A DNA stretch of 54,660 nt. Origin: VGWB01 sp964480945. GTDB taxonomy: Bacteria > Bacteroidota > Ignavibacteria > UBA10030. Positions 35,026 through 43,432 of the stretch are shown piece by piece; positions within the stretch are counted from its first letter, which is position 1, and each line of letters begins with the position of its first letter. Both the position numbers and the translations under genes were made by a program. The notes below the pieces were generated by a model. It did not search any database and had not been told where the DNA came from. It saw nothing but the letters and a program-made list of their open reading frames with translations. Location: contig CAYZRX010000018.1 of the NCBI GenBank assembly GCA_964480945.1, positions 1-54,660 of the forward strand. Direction: 5' to 3'.

Positions 35026-36334
35026 GGTGCTTCGGTTTGCCGCACGGGAATACATAGCAGCCGTCAAGACCAAAGGTTTCATCATTGGCCTTGTGCTGGC
35101 ACCTTTGATGATGGGCGGAAGTCTCATAGCGTTCATGCTGTTGAAAGACCGTGTCGATACCACTGACAAGTATATTGCCGTCATCGATCGTTCAGGAGTC
35201 ATTGCGCCGGCTCTCATAGAGGCCGCAGAGCATCGCAACGCAAAGGAGATCTTTGAAGAAGGAACAGGAAAGAAGATCCGGCCCGCCTACTTCTTTGAGC
35301 GAGTGGAACCGAACAAGGATGATCCAAAAGCGCAGCATCTTGCGCTTTCGGACCGCGTCAGGAAAGGAGAACTGTACGCGTTTCTTGACATCGGCCCGCG
35401 GGTCGTGCATCCTGAGGAGGACAGAGAAGCCTTCCGCATCTCTTACTATGCCAAAAACGCCGCCATGGACGATGTGCGAAATTGGATTTCCTGGCCCGTT
35501 AACAATGAGCTGCGCAGATTAAGGCTCGCCGATGCGGGCATCAAGGAATCAGATGTCAGAGATTTGTTCTCCTGGATCAGTGTCGACGGGATGGGCCTTC
35601 TCTCAGTCGATGAGTCGACCGGGAATATTGAAGATGCTCGGAAAGCGAACCCCATTGAGGCGCTCGTAATTCCCATCGTTATCATGATGTTGATGCTCCT
35701 GATGATTATGATGAGCGTCCCCGGAATGCTCCAATCGGTCATGGAAGAAAAAACCCAACGCATTGCCGAAGTGTTGCTTGGTTCCATCAAGCCCTTCGAG
35801 TTCATGACGGGCAAGCTGCTCAGCGGAATCGCCGTTTCGCTGACGAGCTCGGCGGTTTATATCGTCGGGGCAGTAATCGCTGTGAAGTACATGGGATACG
35901 AAGAGTACGTCCCTTTTGACGTGCTTCCCTGGTTTGTTGTGTACATGCTCCTGGCCATTGTCATGTTCGGGGCGATCTCGGCAGCGTTGGGAGCCACATG
36001 CAGCGAAGCTAAAGACGCACAGTCCCTGAGCTTTCCCTTGATACTCCCGGCGATCTTTCCCATGTTCATCTATTTCCCCGTCGTCAAGGAGCCTTTGAGC
36101 AGTTTTGCTACGTGGACGTCTCTCATTCCCCCATTTACCCCATTGCTTATGGTGCTCCGGCTCTGCACACCGGGCAGCGTCCCGACGTGGCAACCGTATG
36201 TCGGGCTGGTGGGCGTCCTCCTCTGCACGCTTTTCTTCGTCTGGGCAGGGGGCCGGATCTTTCGCGTGGCGATCCTGATGCAGGGGACGCCACCCAAGCT
36301 GGCAAATATCGTCCGGTGGGCGATTCGCGGTTAG
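35018..36334 (+). CDS. ABC-2 type permease (NatB-like)
   Basis: 438-aa permease of the ABC-2 (DUF/NatB) type. One N-terminal helix (about residues 20-45) is followed by a large extracytoplasmic domain (about 45-225) and then five helices (VIPIVIMMLMLLMIMMSVPG onwards). The conserved EEKTQRIAEVLLGSIKPFEFMTGK coupling segment is present. GGAGGTGGAGC precedes the ATG. It pairs with the ATPase it overlaps. Confidence 0.93.
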   Translation: MRKVLRFAAREYIAAVKTKGFIIGLVLAPLMMGGSLIAFMLLKDRVDTTDKYIAVIDRSGVIAPALIEAAEHRNAKEIFEEGTGKKIRPAYFFERVEPNKDDPKAQHLALSDRVRKGELYAFLDIGPRVVHPEEDREAFRISYYAKNAAMDDVRNWISWPVNNELRRLRLADAGIKESDVRDLFSWISVDGMGLLSVDESTGNIEDARKANPIEALVIPIVIMMLMLLMIMMSVPGMLQSVMEEKTQRIAEVLLGSIKPFEFMTGKLLSGIAVSLTSSAVYIVGAVIAVKYMGYEEYVPFDVLPWFVVYMLLAIVMFGAISAALGATCSEAKDAQSLSFPLILPAIFPMFIYFPVVKEPLSSFATWTSLIPPFTPLLMVLRLCTPGSVPTWQPYVGLVGVLLCTLFFVWAGGRIFRVAILMQGTPPKLANIVRWAIRG

Positions 36335-36384
36335 CACACGATCGGAGCTGGAACAAGGAGAGAGGAAGGTATAAGAGAGATTTT

Positions 36385-37413
36385 ATGAAAGCGATCCGTC
36401 TTGCTGCGGTGGGAAAGCCCTTGGAGATGCAAGAGGTACCTCCTCCGCTTGTCGGTGAAGTGGATGTCCTCCTTCGGGTCAAGGCCTCCGGCATCTGCCA
36501 CTCCGACCTGCATTATCGTTCCGGCGTGTCTCCGGCAGGCCCCCTCCCCATCACATTGGGACACGAAGTTGCCGGCGTGGTGGAAGAGATTGGCTCACAG
36601 GTCAGGAGTTTCCGCGTTGGAGACAGAGTCTGCGTACACTATCTGGCGACGTGCGGCACCTGTTCTTACTGCAGAGGAGGGAATGAGCAGTTCTGCCCGG
36701 CCGGGCGGATGATCGGCAAACATCGAGACGGTGGCTATGCCGAATATCTTGCGATGCCAGCGCGATCCCTCGTGCCCCTGCCTGAAGAGGTCCCTTTCGA
36801 GCACGGCGCTGTCTTGATGTGCTCGACCGCGACGAGCTTTCATGCGCTTCGGAAAGCCCGGCTAAGGCCCGGTGAGACGGTGGCAGTCTTCGGGGCGGGC
36901 GGCGTCGGTCTGTCGGCAATCCAGCTTGCCAGGGCGCTCGGGGCTCCTTCCATCTACGCGGTCGACATAAACGGCAGGAAGCTCGATCTGGCGGAGAAGT
37001 ACGGCGCCATCCCGGTCAACGCTGCAAGTTCGGATCCCATCGCGGAGATCAGAAGGTTGACGAAAGGTCGGGGAGTCGATGTTGCGCTGGAGTTGGTGGG
37101 ACTGCCTCAGACCGCAAGGGAGGCGTTGCTATCACTTGCGATCTTCGGCCGCGCGGTCATGGTCGGACTCACAGACAAGTCATTCGAGATCAATCCTTAC
37201 ACCGAGGTCCTCGGCAAGGAAGCAGAGGTCATCGGCTCATCCGATCACCTGTTCTCTGAGCTGCCGCCGTTGCTCGAATTTGTGCGACAGGAAAAGCTGG
37301 ATTTGGCAGGAATCGTGACGAATACTGTGCCGCTCGACGCCGACGCGATCAACCACGCGCTCGATGAGCTTGAACGGTACAGCGGCGGCGTACGGACGGT
37401 GATCATTCCCTAG
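36385..37413 (+). CDS. Zinc-dependent alcohol dehydrogenase (MDR family)
   Basis: 342-aa medium-chain dehydrogenase. The catalytic-zinc ligands are Cys38 and the G-H60-E61 motif (TLGHEVAGVV). The structural zinc is held by Cys90, Cys93, Cys96 and Cys104 (CGTCSYC...C). The Rossmann motif GAGGVG (about residues 173-178) and VDINGRKLDLAEKYGA fit NAD(P) binding with an Asp at the end of the second strand, suggesting NAD. The ATG at 36385 has a purine-rich AAGGAGAGAGGAAGG upstream; the earlier open frame is the antisense/out-of-frame run of the permease. Substrate unknown. Confidence 0.92.
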   Translation: MKAIRLAAVGKPLEMQEVPPPLVGEVDVLLRVKASGICHSDLHYRSGVSPAGPLPITLGHEVAGVVEEIGSQVRSFRVGDRVCVHYLATCGTCSYCRGGNEQFCPAGRMIGKHRDGGYAEYLAMPARSLVPLPEEVPFEHGAVLMCSTATSFHALRKARLRPGETVAVFGAGGVGLSAIQLARALGAPSIYAVDINGRKLDLAEKYGAIPVNAASSDPIAEIRRLTKGRGVDVALELVGLPQTAREALLSLAIFGRAVMVGLTDKSFEINPYTEVLGKEAEVIGSSDHLFSELPPLLEFVRQEKLDLAGIVTNTVPLDADAINHALDELERYSGGVRTVIIP

Positions 37414-37473
37414 CAAGTCGTGGCTGGCACACGTGCCAACACACGCCTTCACCCACTCAGGCTTCCTCCACGC

Positions 37474-37920
37474 TCAGCTATAGGCAAGGCGCGTCTTCTC
37501 ATCCGCCAGCGTCGGAGCGACAATCTCCTTCCACTCTGCCGATTCCCACGTGCCCAGGTTCGTGTGCGTCTCATAGTAGCTTTGTGGTATCGGATGCGTC
37601 CCGATCACCGCTTCGAGTCCGAACTTCTCCTTCACAAACTGTCGAAACTCAAAAAGATACGGACAGGGTGGGTAACCGACCACGAGGCCGGTGGCAAAAT
37701 GCACGACCTCAGCTCCGTTCTTCTTCATTTCTGCGGGAGCGTGCTCTACATTGCCTCCTGGACATCCGTCGCAGGTCGTGTAGCCGACAAGCTCCACCTT
37801 CCGATCCTTGTATCGGCTGAACGCGCCTTCCCGATTCCGTAGTGCCCTGAAACATTTCCCACCCGCGCAAGTGCGGTACCGATCGCAAATGATGATTCCG
37901 ATCTTGATTGGTTCTTCCAT
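37474..37920 (-). CDS. CGGC-domain protein
   Basis: 148-aa cytoplasmic protein of the CGGC (PF08821-like) family. It has the ICDRYRTCAGGKC start (Cys12, Cys18, Cys23) and GYTTCDGCPGGN, in which the family CGGC is CDGC (Cys50 and Cys53). Later PCPY and the aromatic-rich end also fit. The family is thought to bind metal or be redox active; no activity is established. It follows the transporter and the HTH-NifX gene on the same strand, which supports a metal/redox role. GGAAGGAT precedes the ATG. Confidence 0.85.
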   Translation of the reverse strand: MEEPIKIGIIICDRYRTCAGGKCFRALRNREGAFSRYKDRKVELVGYTTCDGCPGGNVEHAPAEMKKNGAEVVHFATGLVVGYPPCPYLFEFRQFVKEKFGLEAVIGTHPIPQSYYETHTNLGTWESAEWKEIVAPTLADEKTRLAYS

Positions 37921-38069
37921 ATCCTTCCTCCCAATTGATTGTCGTCCTGTCGAGTGCTAACACTGTATGATGTGAAGAATTCCTCACTGAGGCAACAGTC
38001 AGTCGGGCCGCCCGCCGTTTTCTCAGCCTGGCCCATGCACTCCGAATAGTCCGAGCTCAACCTTTGTCC

Positions 38070-38912
38070 TCAAACTCCGAAAGCATAAAGTGCCAACGCG
38101 AGGATCAACCCCAGGACAAGATTGAAGGCCTTGATGAGAATCGAGTCCCTCACAGAGTAGGAGAGCATCGGGAGCAAACCGTGACCGTCCTGTACGAAGG
38201 AGCTCGCGAACAGAACCGAAAAGGGTATCAGATTGCTCGCATAGAGCGTCACGAAGATGAGATGCGGACCGGACTCCGGAATCAGTCCCACCAGCGCCCC
38301 AAGGAACAGAAGCGCCAGGGTGTACTCGCTCGCCAGTTTCTCCAGCGGCCACTCGGTCAAGCCGAGTTTCACGAGCAGCAGGGTGCCGAGCGTCCACAGG
38401 AACGTGCGCCACAAGTGCCGGCGCACGATATGCCGCCACACATGCTCTTTGATATAGTGCGCAATCCCGGCTTCGCCCGGGTGCACGAGGGGGATTTCGC
38501 AATCCTGGCAGGTCGGAATCTTCCATTTCCGCACCACCCAATCAACGAGCAATCCCACCCCGATGCCAGCCACGAACAGGAGCGCAAAGAGGAGAAGAGC
38601 GGACTTGGGAAACATCGCCAGCATCACGAACGCCTCATCCCCGGAGACCGCCACCATCGAGCCTGCCAGCGCGCCGAACGTAATCATTCCGTGCATATAC
38701 AGCGAGACGTTGGTAAACGCTCCCAGGCATCCGGGCGCCACGCCGAGCAAGGGTGCAACGACATACTGCCGCAGACGATGACCCTTGCGCAGCACCGCGC
38801 TGATTCTCCCCCTCGTCCATACGTTGATCAGATCAACGACGACCATCATCACGAATACCAGGATCGTGACTTGTATGGCCTCGCGAAACACGTCGATGAA
38901 CACGAGGGTCAT
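38070..38912 (-). CDS. Putative metal transporter, ArsP_2/DUF2899 family
   Basis: 280-aa membrane protein with about eight helices in two halves. The signature GCLGAFTNVSLYMHGMITFGAL and SGDEAFVMLAMFPKSALLL identify the putative manganese transporter (ArsP_2/DUF2899) family. A His/Cys-rich cytoplasmic loop (TCQDCEIPLVHPGEAGIAHY) lies in the middle. It starts 21 nt after the HTH-NifX gene with AAGGAT, so it belongs to that operon. Transport of manganese is from family annotation only. Confidence 0.87.
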   Translation of the reverse strand: MTLVFIDVFREAIQVTILVFVMMVVVDLINVWTRGRISAVLRKGHRLRQYVVAPLLGVAPGCLGAFTNVSLYMHGMITFGALAGSMVAVSGDEAFVMLAMFPKSALLLFALLFVAGIGVGLLVDWVVRKWKIPTCQDCEIPLVHPGEAGIAHYIKEHVWRHIVRRHLWRTFLWTLGTLLLVKLGLTEWPLEKLASEYTLALLFLGALVGLIPESGPHLIFVTLYASNLIPFSVLFASSFVQDGHGLLPMLSYSVRDSILIKAFNLVLGLILALALYAFGV

Positions 38913-38933
38913 CTGATCCTTTCAAGTCCCACG

Positions 38934-39779
38934 CTACGAATGAGCGTGCTCTTTGTGGTGGAGACGTCTCGAATCATTACGCAAGCTTCCGGAAGCGACA
39001 GCGGTCACAACTTCATCAATGCTGTGGAGATCCGTCAGGAAAGTCGTGAATCCGTCTGAGGTCAAATGGGCATATGCGCCATCGCCCATCCCTCGAGCGA
39101 TAACCACCTGACAATCACGGATCGGCGTCAGCATCATCTCGTGCTTCCCGCCGTGATGTTCGTGCGCCGCTCCATGTTCCTCGACCATCGCATGTGGAGC
39201 GGACTTCTCGCGTCGCTCTCGCTGAACGACTTCCCCGTTCTGGAATGTCAACACTTCATAATATCGCGCCCTCCCAAAGTGGGAGGAGACGGTCGTACCT
39301 TCGTCGGTGACAATTGCGACTTTTGCGTTTCGAATGTCCATATCGATCTCCTTATGTTCGATCTGTTGAGCCTGAGCCTCCACGCCCTGCAAGGGATGGG
39401 TGCAATGACGGCAGACAACGCGGGTGCGAAGCCTCGGGAGCAGAGGCTGGCTGTGCCGACACCGCGGGCACCACAGCTTTCCCTTCCGGACATACCGGAA
39501 TGCACCACCGGCGATCTCCAGTTCGTACCCTTGTGTGAGCGCTTCGCCGACCGTATGCCGAGCTGATTCGATGATCCTTCCAAAGGTCGCGCGCGAGATC
39601 TTCATCCGGCGGGCGGCTTCCTCCTGCGAGAGGCGCTCGAAGTCCGCGAGCCGCAGCGCCTCGAACTCATCAAGACCGAGCGTGACTGTGAGAACTTCTT
39701 CCTCGTCGGAGCGTTCGGGGACGAACCGCGTTACAGCGGGTGCCGACTCGAGCAAACGGAACTGCTTTGGGCGCGGCAT
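38934..39779 (-). CDS. DUF134 HTH - zinc ribbon - NifX fusion regulator
   Basis: 281-aa protein joining two families that are usually separate. Residues 1-100 are DUF134/UPF0251: MPRPKQFR start, LDEFEALRLADFERLSQEEA and MKISRATFGRI helix-turn-helix. Residues 106-133 hold a zinc ribbon (CPRC ... CRHC). Residues 147-265 form a dinitrogenase iron-molybdenum cofactor (NifX/NafY-like) domain (VAIVTDEGTTVSSHFGRARYYE). It has a His-rich insert (EEHGAAHEHHGGKHE) and a His-rich C-terminus. It probably senses metal or a cofactor and controls its own operon with the transporter. A palindrome overlapping the promoter supports autoregulation. Confidence 0.88.
   Translation of the reverse strand: MPRPKQFRLLESAPAVTRFVPERSDEEEVLTVTLGLDEFEALRLADFERLSQEEAARRMKISRATFGRIIESARHTVGEALTQGYELEIAGGAFRYVRKGKLWCPRCRHSQPLLPRLRTRVVCRHCTHPLQGVEAQAQQIEHKEIDMDIRNAKVAIVTDEGTTVSSHFGRARYYEVLTFQNGEVVQRERREKSAPHAMVEEHGAAHEHHGGKHEMMLTPIRDCQVVIARGMGDGAYAHLTSDGFTTFLTDLHSIDEVVTAVASGSLRNDSRRLHHKEHAHS
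39339..39353 (-). promoter_or_regulatory. Internal Shine-Dalgarno and start codon for a NifX-only product
   Basis: AAGGAG (39353-39348) lies 6 nt before an in-frame ATG (codon 147, 39341). It would yield a 135-aa protein made only of the NifX-like domain, 38934-39341. The strength of this site exceeds that of the gene's own start. Confidence 0.6.
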
Positions 39780-39795
39780 GTTGGTCCTGGGTTAG

Positions 39796-39815
39796 TTATG
39801 AGCATATGCTCATAA
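39796..39815. promoter_or_regulatory. Perfect 20-bp palindromic operator
   Basis: TTATGAGCATATGCTCATAA is identical on both strands. It lies 16 nt upstream of the HTH-NifX gene and covers the predicted start of transcription, the position expected for a repressor site. The likely ligand is the DUF134 domain encoded just downstream. Confidence 0.75.
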
Positions 39816-39817
39816 TA

Positions 39818-39846
39818 AACCTAAGCAACAGACTGGTGAATGTCAA
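39818..39846 (-). promoter_or_regulatory. Promoter of the HTH-NifX operon
   Basis: On the minus strand a consensus TTGACA (39846-39841) is followed after 17 nt by TAGGTT (39823-39818). The -10 is weak (four of six positions). Transcription would start inside the adjacent palindrome. Confidence 0.5.
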
Positions 39847-40204
39847 GCCCACGCCACCTGCCGAACCCTCGAGGTCGAACGCGGGACTCCCGATGGATGA
39901 AAGTCTGAGAGATCCCTGAAGGCAATGGAAAACCAGCGAGACGATCCCCGTTTCAGGAAGATCCCCTGCACAGATGATCTCAGGAAGGGATAGCAGGATG
40001 AAGATTGCCGGTTGACCTGCAGGCAGATCTGGTGGCTCTCCGGCCGGTCATTCCCTACGGCTGCCTAGGTATGAAACACCGGTGCACCGCCGCTTCCTCA
40101 TTTCTGACGACGGTGCACCAGTTGGAAAACACTGAGGGGCGTTGAAACTGCCGCCAGAGTCTAACAACCCGTCGCCGTACGACTCCGAGCGGCTTGTGGA
40201 GAAA
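39847..40204. other. Intergenic region with paired GGTGCACC palindromes
   Basis: 358 bp between the regulator promoter and the response-regulator stop. No open frame has a ribosome site. The 9-mer CGGTGCACC occurs twice, at 40080-40088 and 40111-40119, 31 bp apart (three helical turns); its core GGTGCACC is self-complementary. Confidence 0.5.
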
Positions 40205-40660
40205 CTACGGAGTTTGCCCCCTGCGCTCGAGGATCCCCGCCACAACCGTCTGCAGCTCCTGAGCTCCGAGAGGTTTTCGGAGAAAGAACGTGGCACCCGC
40301 CCCGAGCGCGCGAGTTTCCAGGTCTGGATCGGGTACGCCACTTACGACCAGGACAGGCGTCCTGGGATTGTGCTGTTTTGACTGTCGCGTGACTTCAACC
40401 CCGTCGATCCCCGGCAATCTCACGTCGGTCAGGACGAGATCAAAGTATCCCTGCCGGATCAACTTCAGAGCCTCTTCCCCCGTCTGGGCCGAAACGACCC
40501 TGTACTGTGCATTTGCCAGGACGTGCTGCATCGCATTTCGCACAGGAAGGTCGTCTTCCACCAGAAGGATGCGCACGAACGGTTGCACAGTTCGATAGCT
40601 CCCGGCGCCAGGACGTTGAGAAGATTGCAGGGTTTTCGCCGTGAAACGTTGAAATGTCAT
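40205..40660 (-). CDS. Single-domain response regulator (CheY-like)
   Basis: 151-aa protein consisting of one receiver domain. It has the acidic pair VEDD, the phospho-acceptor Asp in LVLTDVRLPG, the conserved Ser in LVVSG and the Lys in FFLRKP. No output domain follows. The first ~28 residues precede the domain and are not conserved-looking; GGGGGA lies 8 nt before the ATG at 40660, so I use that start, though a GTG at 40576 would give a bare receiver. No kinase is adjacent. Confidence 0.85.
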   Translation of the reverse strand: MTFQRFTAKTLQSSQRPGAGSYRTVQPFVRILLVEDDLPVRNAMQHVLANAQYRVVSAQTGEEALKLIRQGYFDLVLTDVRLPGIDGVEVTRQSKQHNPRTPVLVVSGVPDPDLETRALGAGATFFLRKPLGAQELQTVVAGILERRGQTP

Positions 40661-41188
40661 TTCCAAAATCCCCCACGTAGGTGTTTCTACACCTGTGAAT
40701 TAGCGTCCACTTCTCTAAAGACTCAAAGTGCGTGCCGCCCAGGGTCTGTTGAGCGGCATCGACAGGTGAAAATTACCGGTGAAATTCGTTGCCACTACTG
40801 GCTTCCTGCGGTGCTGTCAAGGTCAAAATTTCCGACGTCCGGTGGTGCAACTGCGAGCGTTACAAGTTCTACAAACGACCAAAGTCGCACTCACACTTTT
40901 TCAATGGTGGGAGCTCTTGGAAATGGTGAACTGGGAGGAGCGAAAACGCAGTGGCACCGCTCGCTGAGGAGAGGGACGGCCCTCTTGGCTCAAGGCTTTC
41001 GGTTCGTGTCGAGTGGCTGGATGTTCCAGTTTGCGAGGGAGGTTTGGCTTCTTGGAGATGCAGTGCGGAATTCGAGAACCACTCAGTCGCAGCGAGATCA
41101 GCATTCAAGGGGCGCGGCAATGATTCAATCACTCTGCCGTCCTAGGCTAAGACGAGCACGCGGCTATGCTGAGCTTCGCCGGGCTACC
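40661..41188. other. Intergenic region without recognised genes
   Basis: 528 bp between two minus-strand genes. It contains a 6-bp stem (AGGTGT TTCT ACACCT, near 40679-40694) just upstream of the response-regulator start. Long plus-strand frames across it are not coding-like. No RNA gene was recognised. Confidence 0.45.
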
Positions 41189-43129
41189 TCACCTTGGATT
41201 GCTACCAACGACCTGCTTGAACCAGGTCTTGAACGATTCAATTCCCTCCCTGCTCGGAGATTCATGCCCCTTGTCCGGCTCGACGCGCAACTCGACATGT
41301 GCGCCAACCGACCGCAGCTTCGCCACGAGGTCGAGCGTGGCTGCGATTGGGACATTCATGTCTCTCTCACCGTGAAAAACAAAAATGGGGATGTTGCGGA
41401 ACGGCTGGAGATTCCGTTCCTCCCTGAAATCCGGCGGATTGGCGCTGCCGGCATAGCGCGCGCCGAGATTGGGTGCACCGCTGAAAACAGCCGCCGCTCT
41501 GAACTTCCACGGAGTCTCGTAGAACGTCCGATACACGCCGTAGCCCCCCATCGAGAAACCGGAGAGAACGACGCGTGAGGTGTCGATGGGATATGCTTGC
41601 TCCACGGCTGCAATTGCCTCTGCGATGTCATCCTGTGCGTGATCGCGGCTGTATCCATTGGAGGGGCCTCGACCGCACGGACCCAGTGCGATGCAACCAT
41701 CCGGTATGAGGGACCGTGCGCCCTGAATATTCGTCTCGTCCGAAGCGCTCCCGTGAAGGTACACGAAGAGAGGGTACCTCTTCGTTCTGCTGAATCCCTC
41801 CGGCACGAATACCACGTAGGGCTGGAGAGTACTGTCGACCCTCGACCGATAGGCCTTGCGAACAAAGCCGGTCTGGACCGCAAAGGGGTCGATCCCTCGT
41901 TCAGCCGAGTTCAGCAGTCTCATCAGGCTGGCCAGCCTCGACCGTTCTGAGACGCAGGTCTCGTACGATCTCAACGCCTTCAGTTTTCCGTCGAGCTCTT
42001 GAATGAGGAACTGAACCGTGCTGGTGGTCTCGGCCGCAAGGGAGTTCCGGACTTTTTCCAGGCGTCGACTCAGCTCGGCTGGGTTGAACGCCGGCAACAC
42101 CGTTAGCCCGCAGGCACCGCGCGATCCCCCATCTTGAGAACTCCACCTGACGGTGTATCCCCCTTCCACGAGCCGTGCGGTTCCAACGGCGAATTCCTTC
42201 TTGCCTACGCCGGCAGTGCAGGTATAGTCTATACGACGGAAGTCGATCGTTCGCCCCTCCCCCGACTGGATACGGACGAGCAGATTTTCGGTGACTGGTT
42301 TGTCGGACACGGTTACGGCATAGGCCCGGAGCGAATCTCCTTCCGTCAGATGGCCGTTCAGGAAACTGACGAACGTCTGCGGCTTCCCGACACCCGTCGG
42401 TTTCTGAAACTTGAGGGTCGCGGAGAGTCGCCTTTTGAACTCCCCGCCGACCGCATCATCATTGACGACGCCGAAGTGCATCTTCCCTTCCGGTTCGACA
42501 GCTTTGGTGAAGGTCAGATTGAATCCGATGCCCTCCGAGAGCCAGGGATGATAGGGTCGAACGTCGTCCCACGGCAAGAGGAGTTCGAAACTTATCTTCC
42601 CGCCTCCTTCGTGGAACTCCATCTTCGCATCGTCGCTCGTTGGAACGAACAACTTGTCGACATTGTAGTTCCAGAAGATGCGTCGCGTCCATTCAAGCTC
42701 CGGCCTCTTGACGGCCGAACACGCCAGCTCGTAGAACTCATCTGTCGCTTCATGGTTCGGTCGGGCCCTCGCGAGGAGCATCACGAAGCCATCGCCGTTC
42801 TGATAGGCGCGATCCCGGAAGACAAGTCGATCGGCCGCTGCTTCGAGGTAGAGATAGAAGAACCCCGTGCCGTACGCCAGCCGGTAGCTGACAGAGGGCG
42901 CGGAGTCTCCTTTCTGCTTGTAGATTTTCGTGAAGTGCCGGGCGGGGAGGAACTCCAAACATCTGTCCAGGACTCCGTCGATTACCGGCGTTTCGGAGAG
43001 AAAGTTCACTTCCGGCTCGAGGATCTTTGGCGTTTCACCCAGCGTGACAACTTCCCGCGTCTGGGCGGTACAGAAGGAGGAAACCAGCCATGCCAGAGTG
43101 ATGTACGCGGCCGTTCCATTCCATCTCAT
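41189..43129 (-). CDS. Secreted CBM9-like / alpha-beta hydrolase (esterase) fusion
   Basis: 646-aa exported protein (signal peptide ending SFCTAQ). Residues about 40-230 form a carbohydrate-binding family 9-like sandwich (TPVIDGVLDRCLEFLP, FELLLPWDDVRP). The C-terminal ~270 residues form a prolyl-oligopeptidase/PHB-depolymerase-like hydrolase: the oxyanion segment LFVYLHGSASDE, nucleophile elbow GFSMGGYG, acid in FHGERDMNVP and histidine in DKGHE, all intact. Acetyl-xylan/feruloyl-esterase-like activity is possible. GGAG lies 8 nt before the ATG at 43129. It shares the CBM9-like opening with the DUF5916 protein at 5131. Confidence 0.88.
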   Translation of the reverse strand: MRWNGTAAYITLAWLVSSFCTAQTREVVTLGETPKILEPEVNFLSETPVIDGVLDRCLEFLPARHFTKIYKQKGDSAPSVSYRLAYGTGFFYLYLEAAADRLVFRDRAYQNGDGFVMLLARARPNHEATDEFYELACSAVKRPELEWTRRIFWNYNVDKLFVPTSDDAKMEFHEGGGKISFELLLPWDDVRPYHPWLSEGIGFNLTFTKAVEPEGKMHFGVVNDDAVGGEFKRRLSATLKFQKPTGVGKPQTFVSFLNGHLTEGDSLRAYAVTVSDKPVTENLLVRIQSGEGRTIDFRRIDYTCTAGVGKKEFAVGTARLVEGGYTVRWSSQDGGSRGACGLTVLPAFNPAELSRRLEKVRNSLAAETTSTVQFLIQELDGKLKALRSYETCVSERSRLASLMRLLNSAERGIDPFAVQTGFVRKAYRSRVDSTLQPYVVFVPEGFSRTKRYPLFVYLHGSASDETNIQGARSLIPDGCIALGPCGRGPSNGYSRDHAQDDIAEAIAAVEQAYPIDTSRVVLSGFSMGGYGVYRTFYETPWKFRAAAVFSGAPNLGARYAGSANPPDFREERNLQPFRNIPIFVFHGERDMNVPIAATLDLVAKLRSVGAHVELRVEPDKGHESPSREGIESFKTWFKQVVGSNPR

Positions 43130-43299
43130 AGCAGCCACTCCAGGATATTTGTTGTGACCTGCCGAACGGTAAGAAGAGAAATCGACGACTCGCAAGCCAT
43201 CGCTACCGTGGCTTACGAACTTTTGAATCTGAAGTTGCTACGATTTCCGTTCGATTCTCTCGAGATGTGGGGCGGGAGGGGGAGGTGGATTCGATACAC

Positions 43300-43422
43300 T
43301 TACCATCCCGACGGAGTGCAACCCCTCAAGCGGAGGATAAGAAAGACGACCGCTGAGGCAAGTGCCAGAAGAAAGAGAAGCCCACTTGCCTGCATCTTAC
43401 CTTCGTGTCCGATCCTGCGCAT
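43300..43422 (-). CDS. Small single-pass membrane protein (40 aa)
   Basis: A 40-aa frame with a basic N-terminus and one hydrophobic helix (ASGLLFLLALASAVVFLIL), then RLRGCTPSGW. AGGGGG lies 6 nt upstream of the ATG. Similar small helices are common but too short to classify. The larger frame reaching 43575 is not coding-like upstream. Real expression is uncertain. Confidence 0.4.
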   Translation of the reverse strand: MRRIGHEGKMQASGLLFLLALASAVVFLILRLRGCTPSGW

Positions 43423-43432
43423 TGATTTCCCC

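Noticed and set aside
37425..37438. TGGCACACGTGCCA palindrome between convergent genes as an operator
   Set aside because: It lies after both stop codons, where no promoter is expected; at most a weak hairpin.
38064..39059. Plus-strand 331-codon open frame rich in Gln, His and Arg
   Set aside because: Exact antisense of the ArsP_2-type transporter; a typical reverse-frame shadow of membrane codons.
40523..41578. Plus-strand 351-codon open frame covering the 528-bp gap
   Set aside because: No ribosome site, no recognisable segment, and it overlaps two minus-strand genes at its ends.
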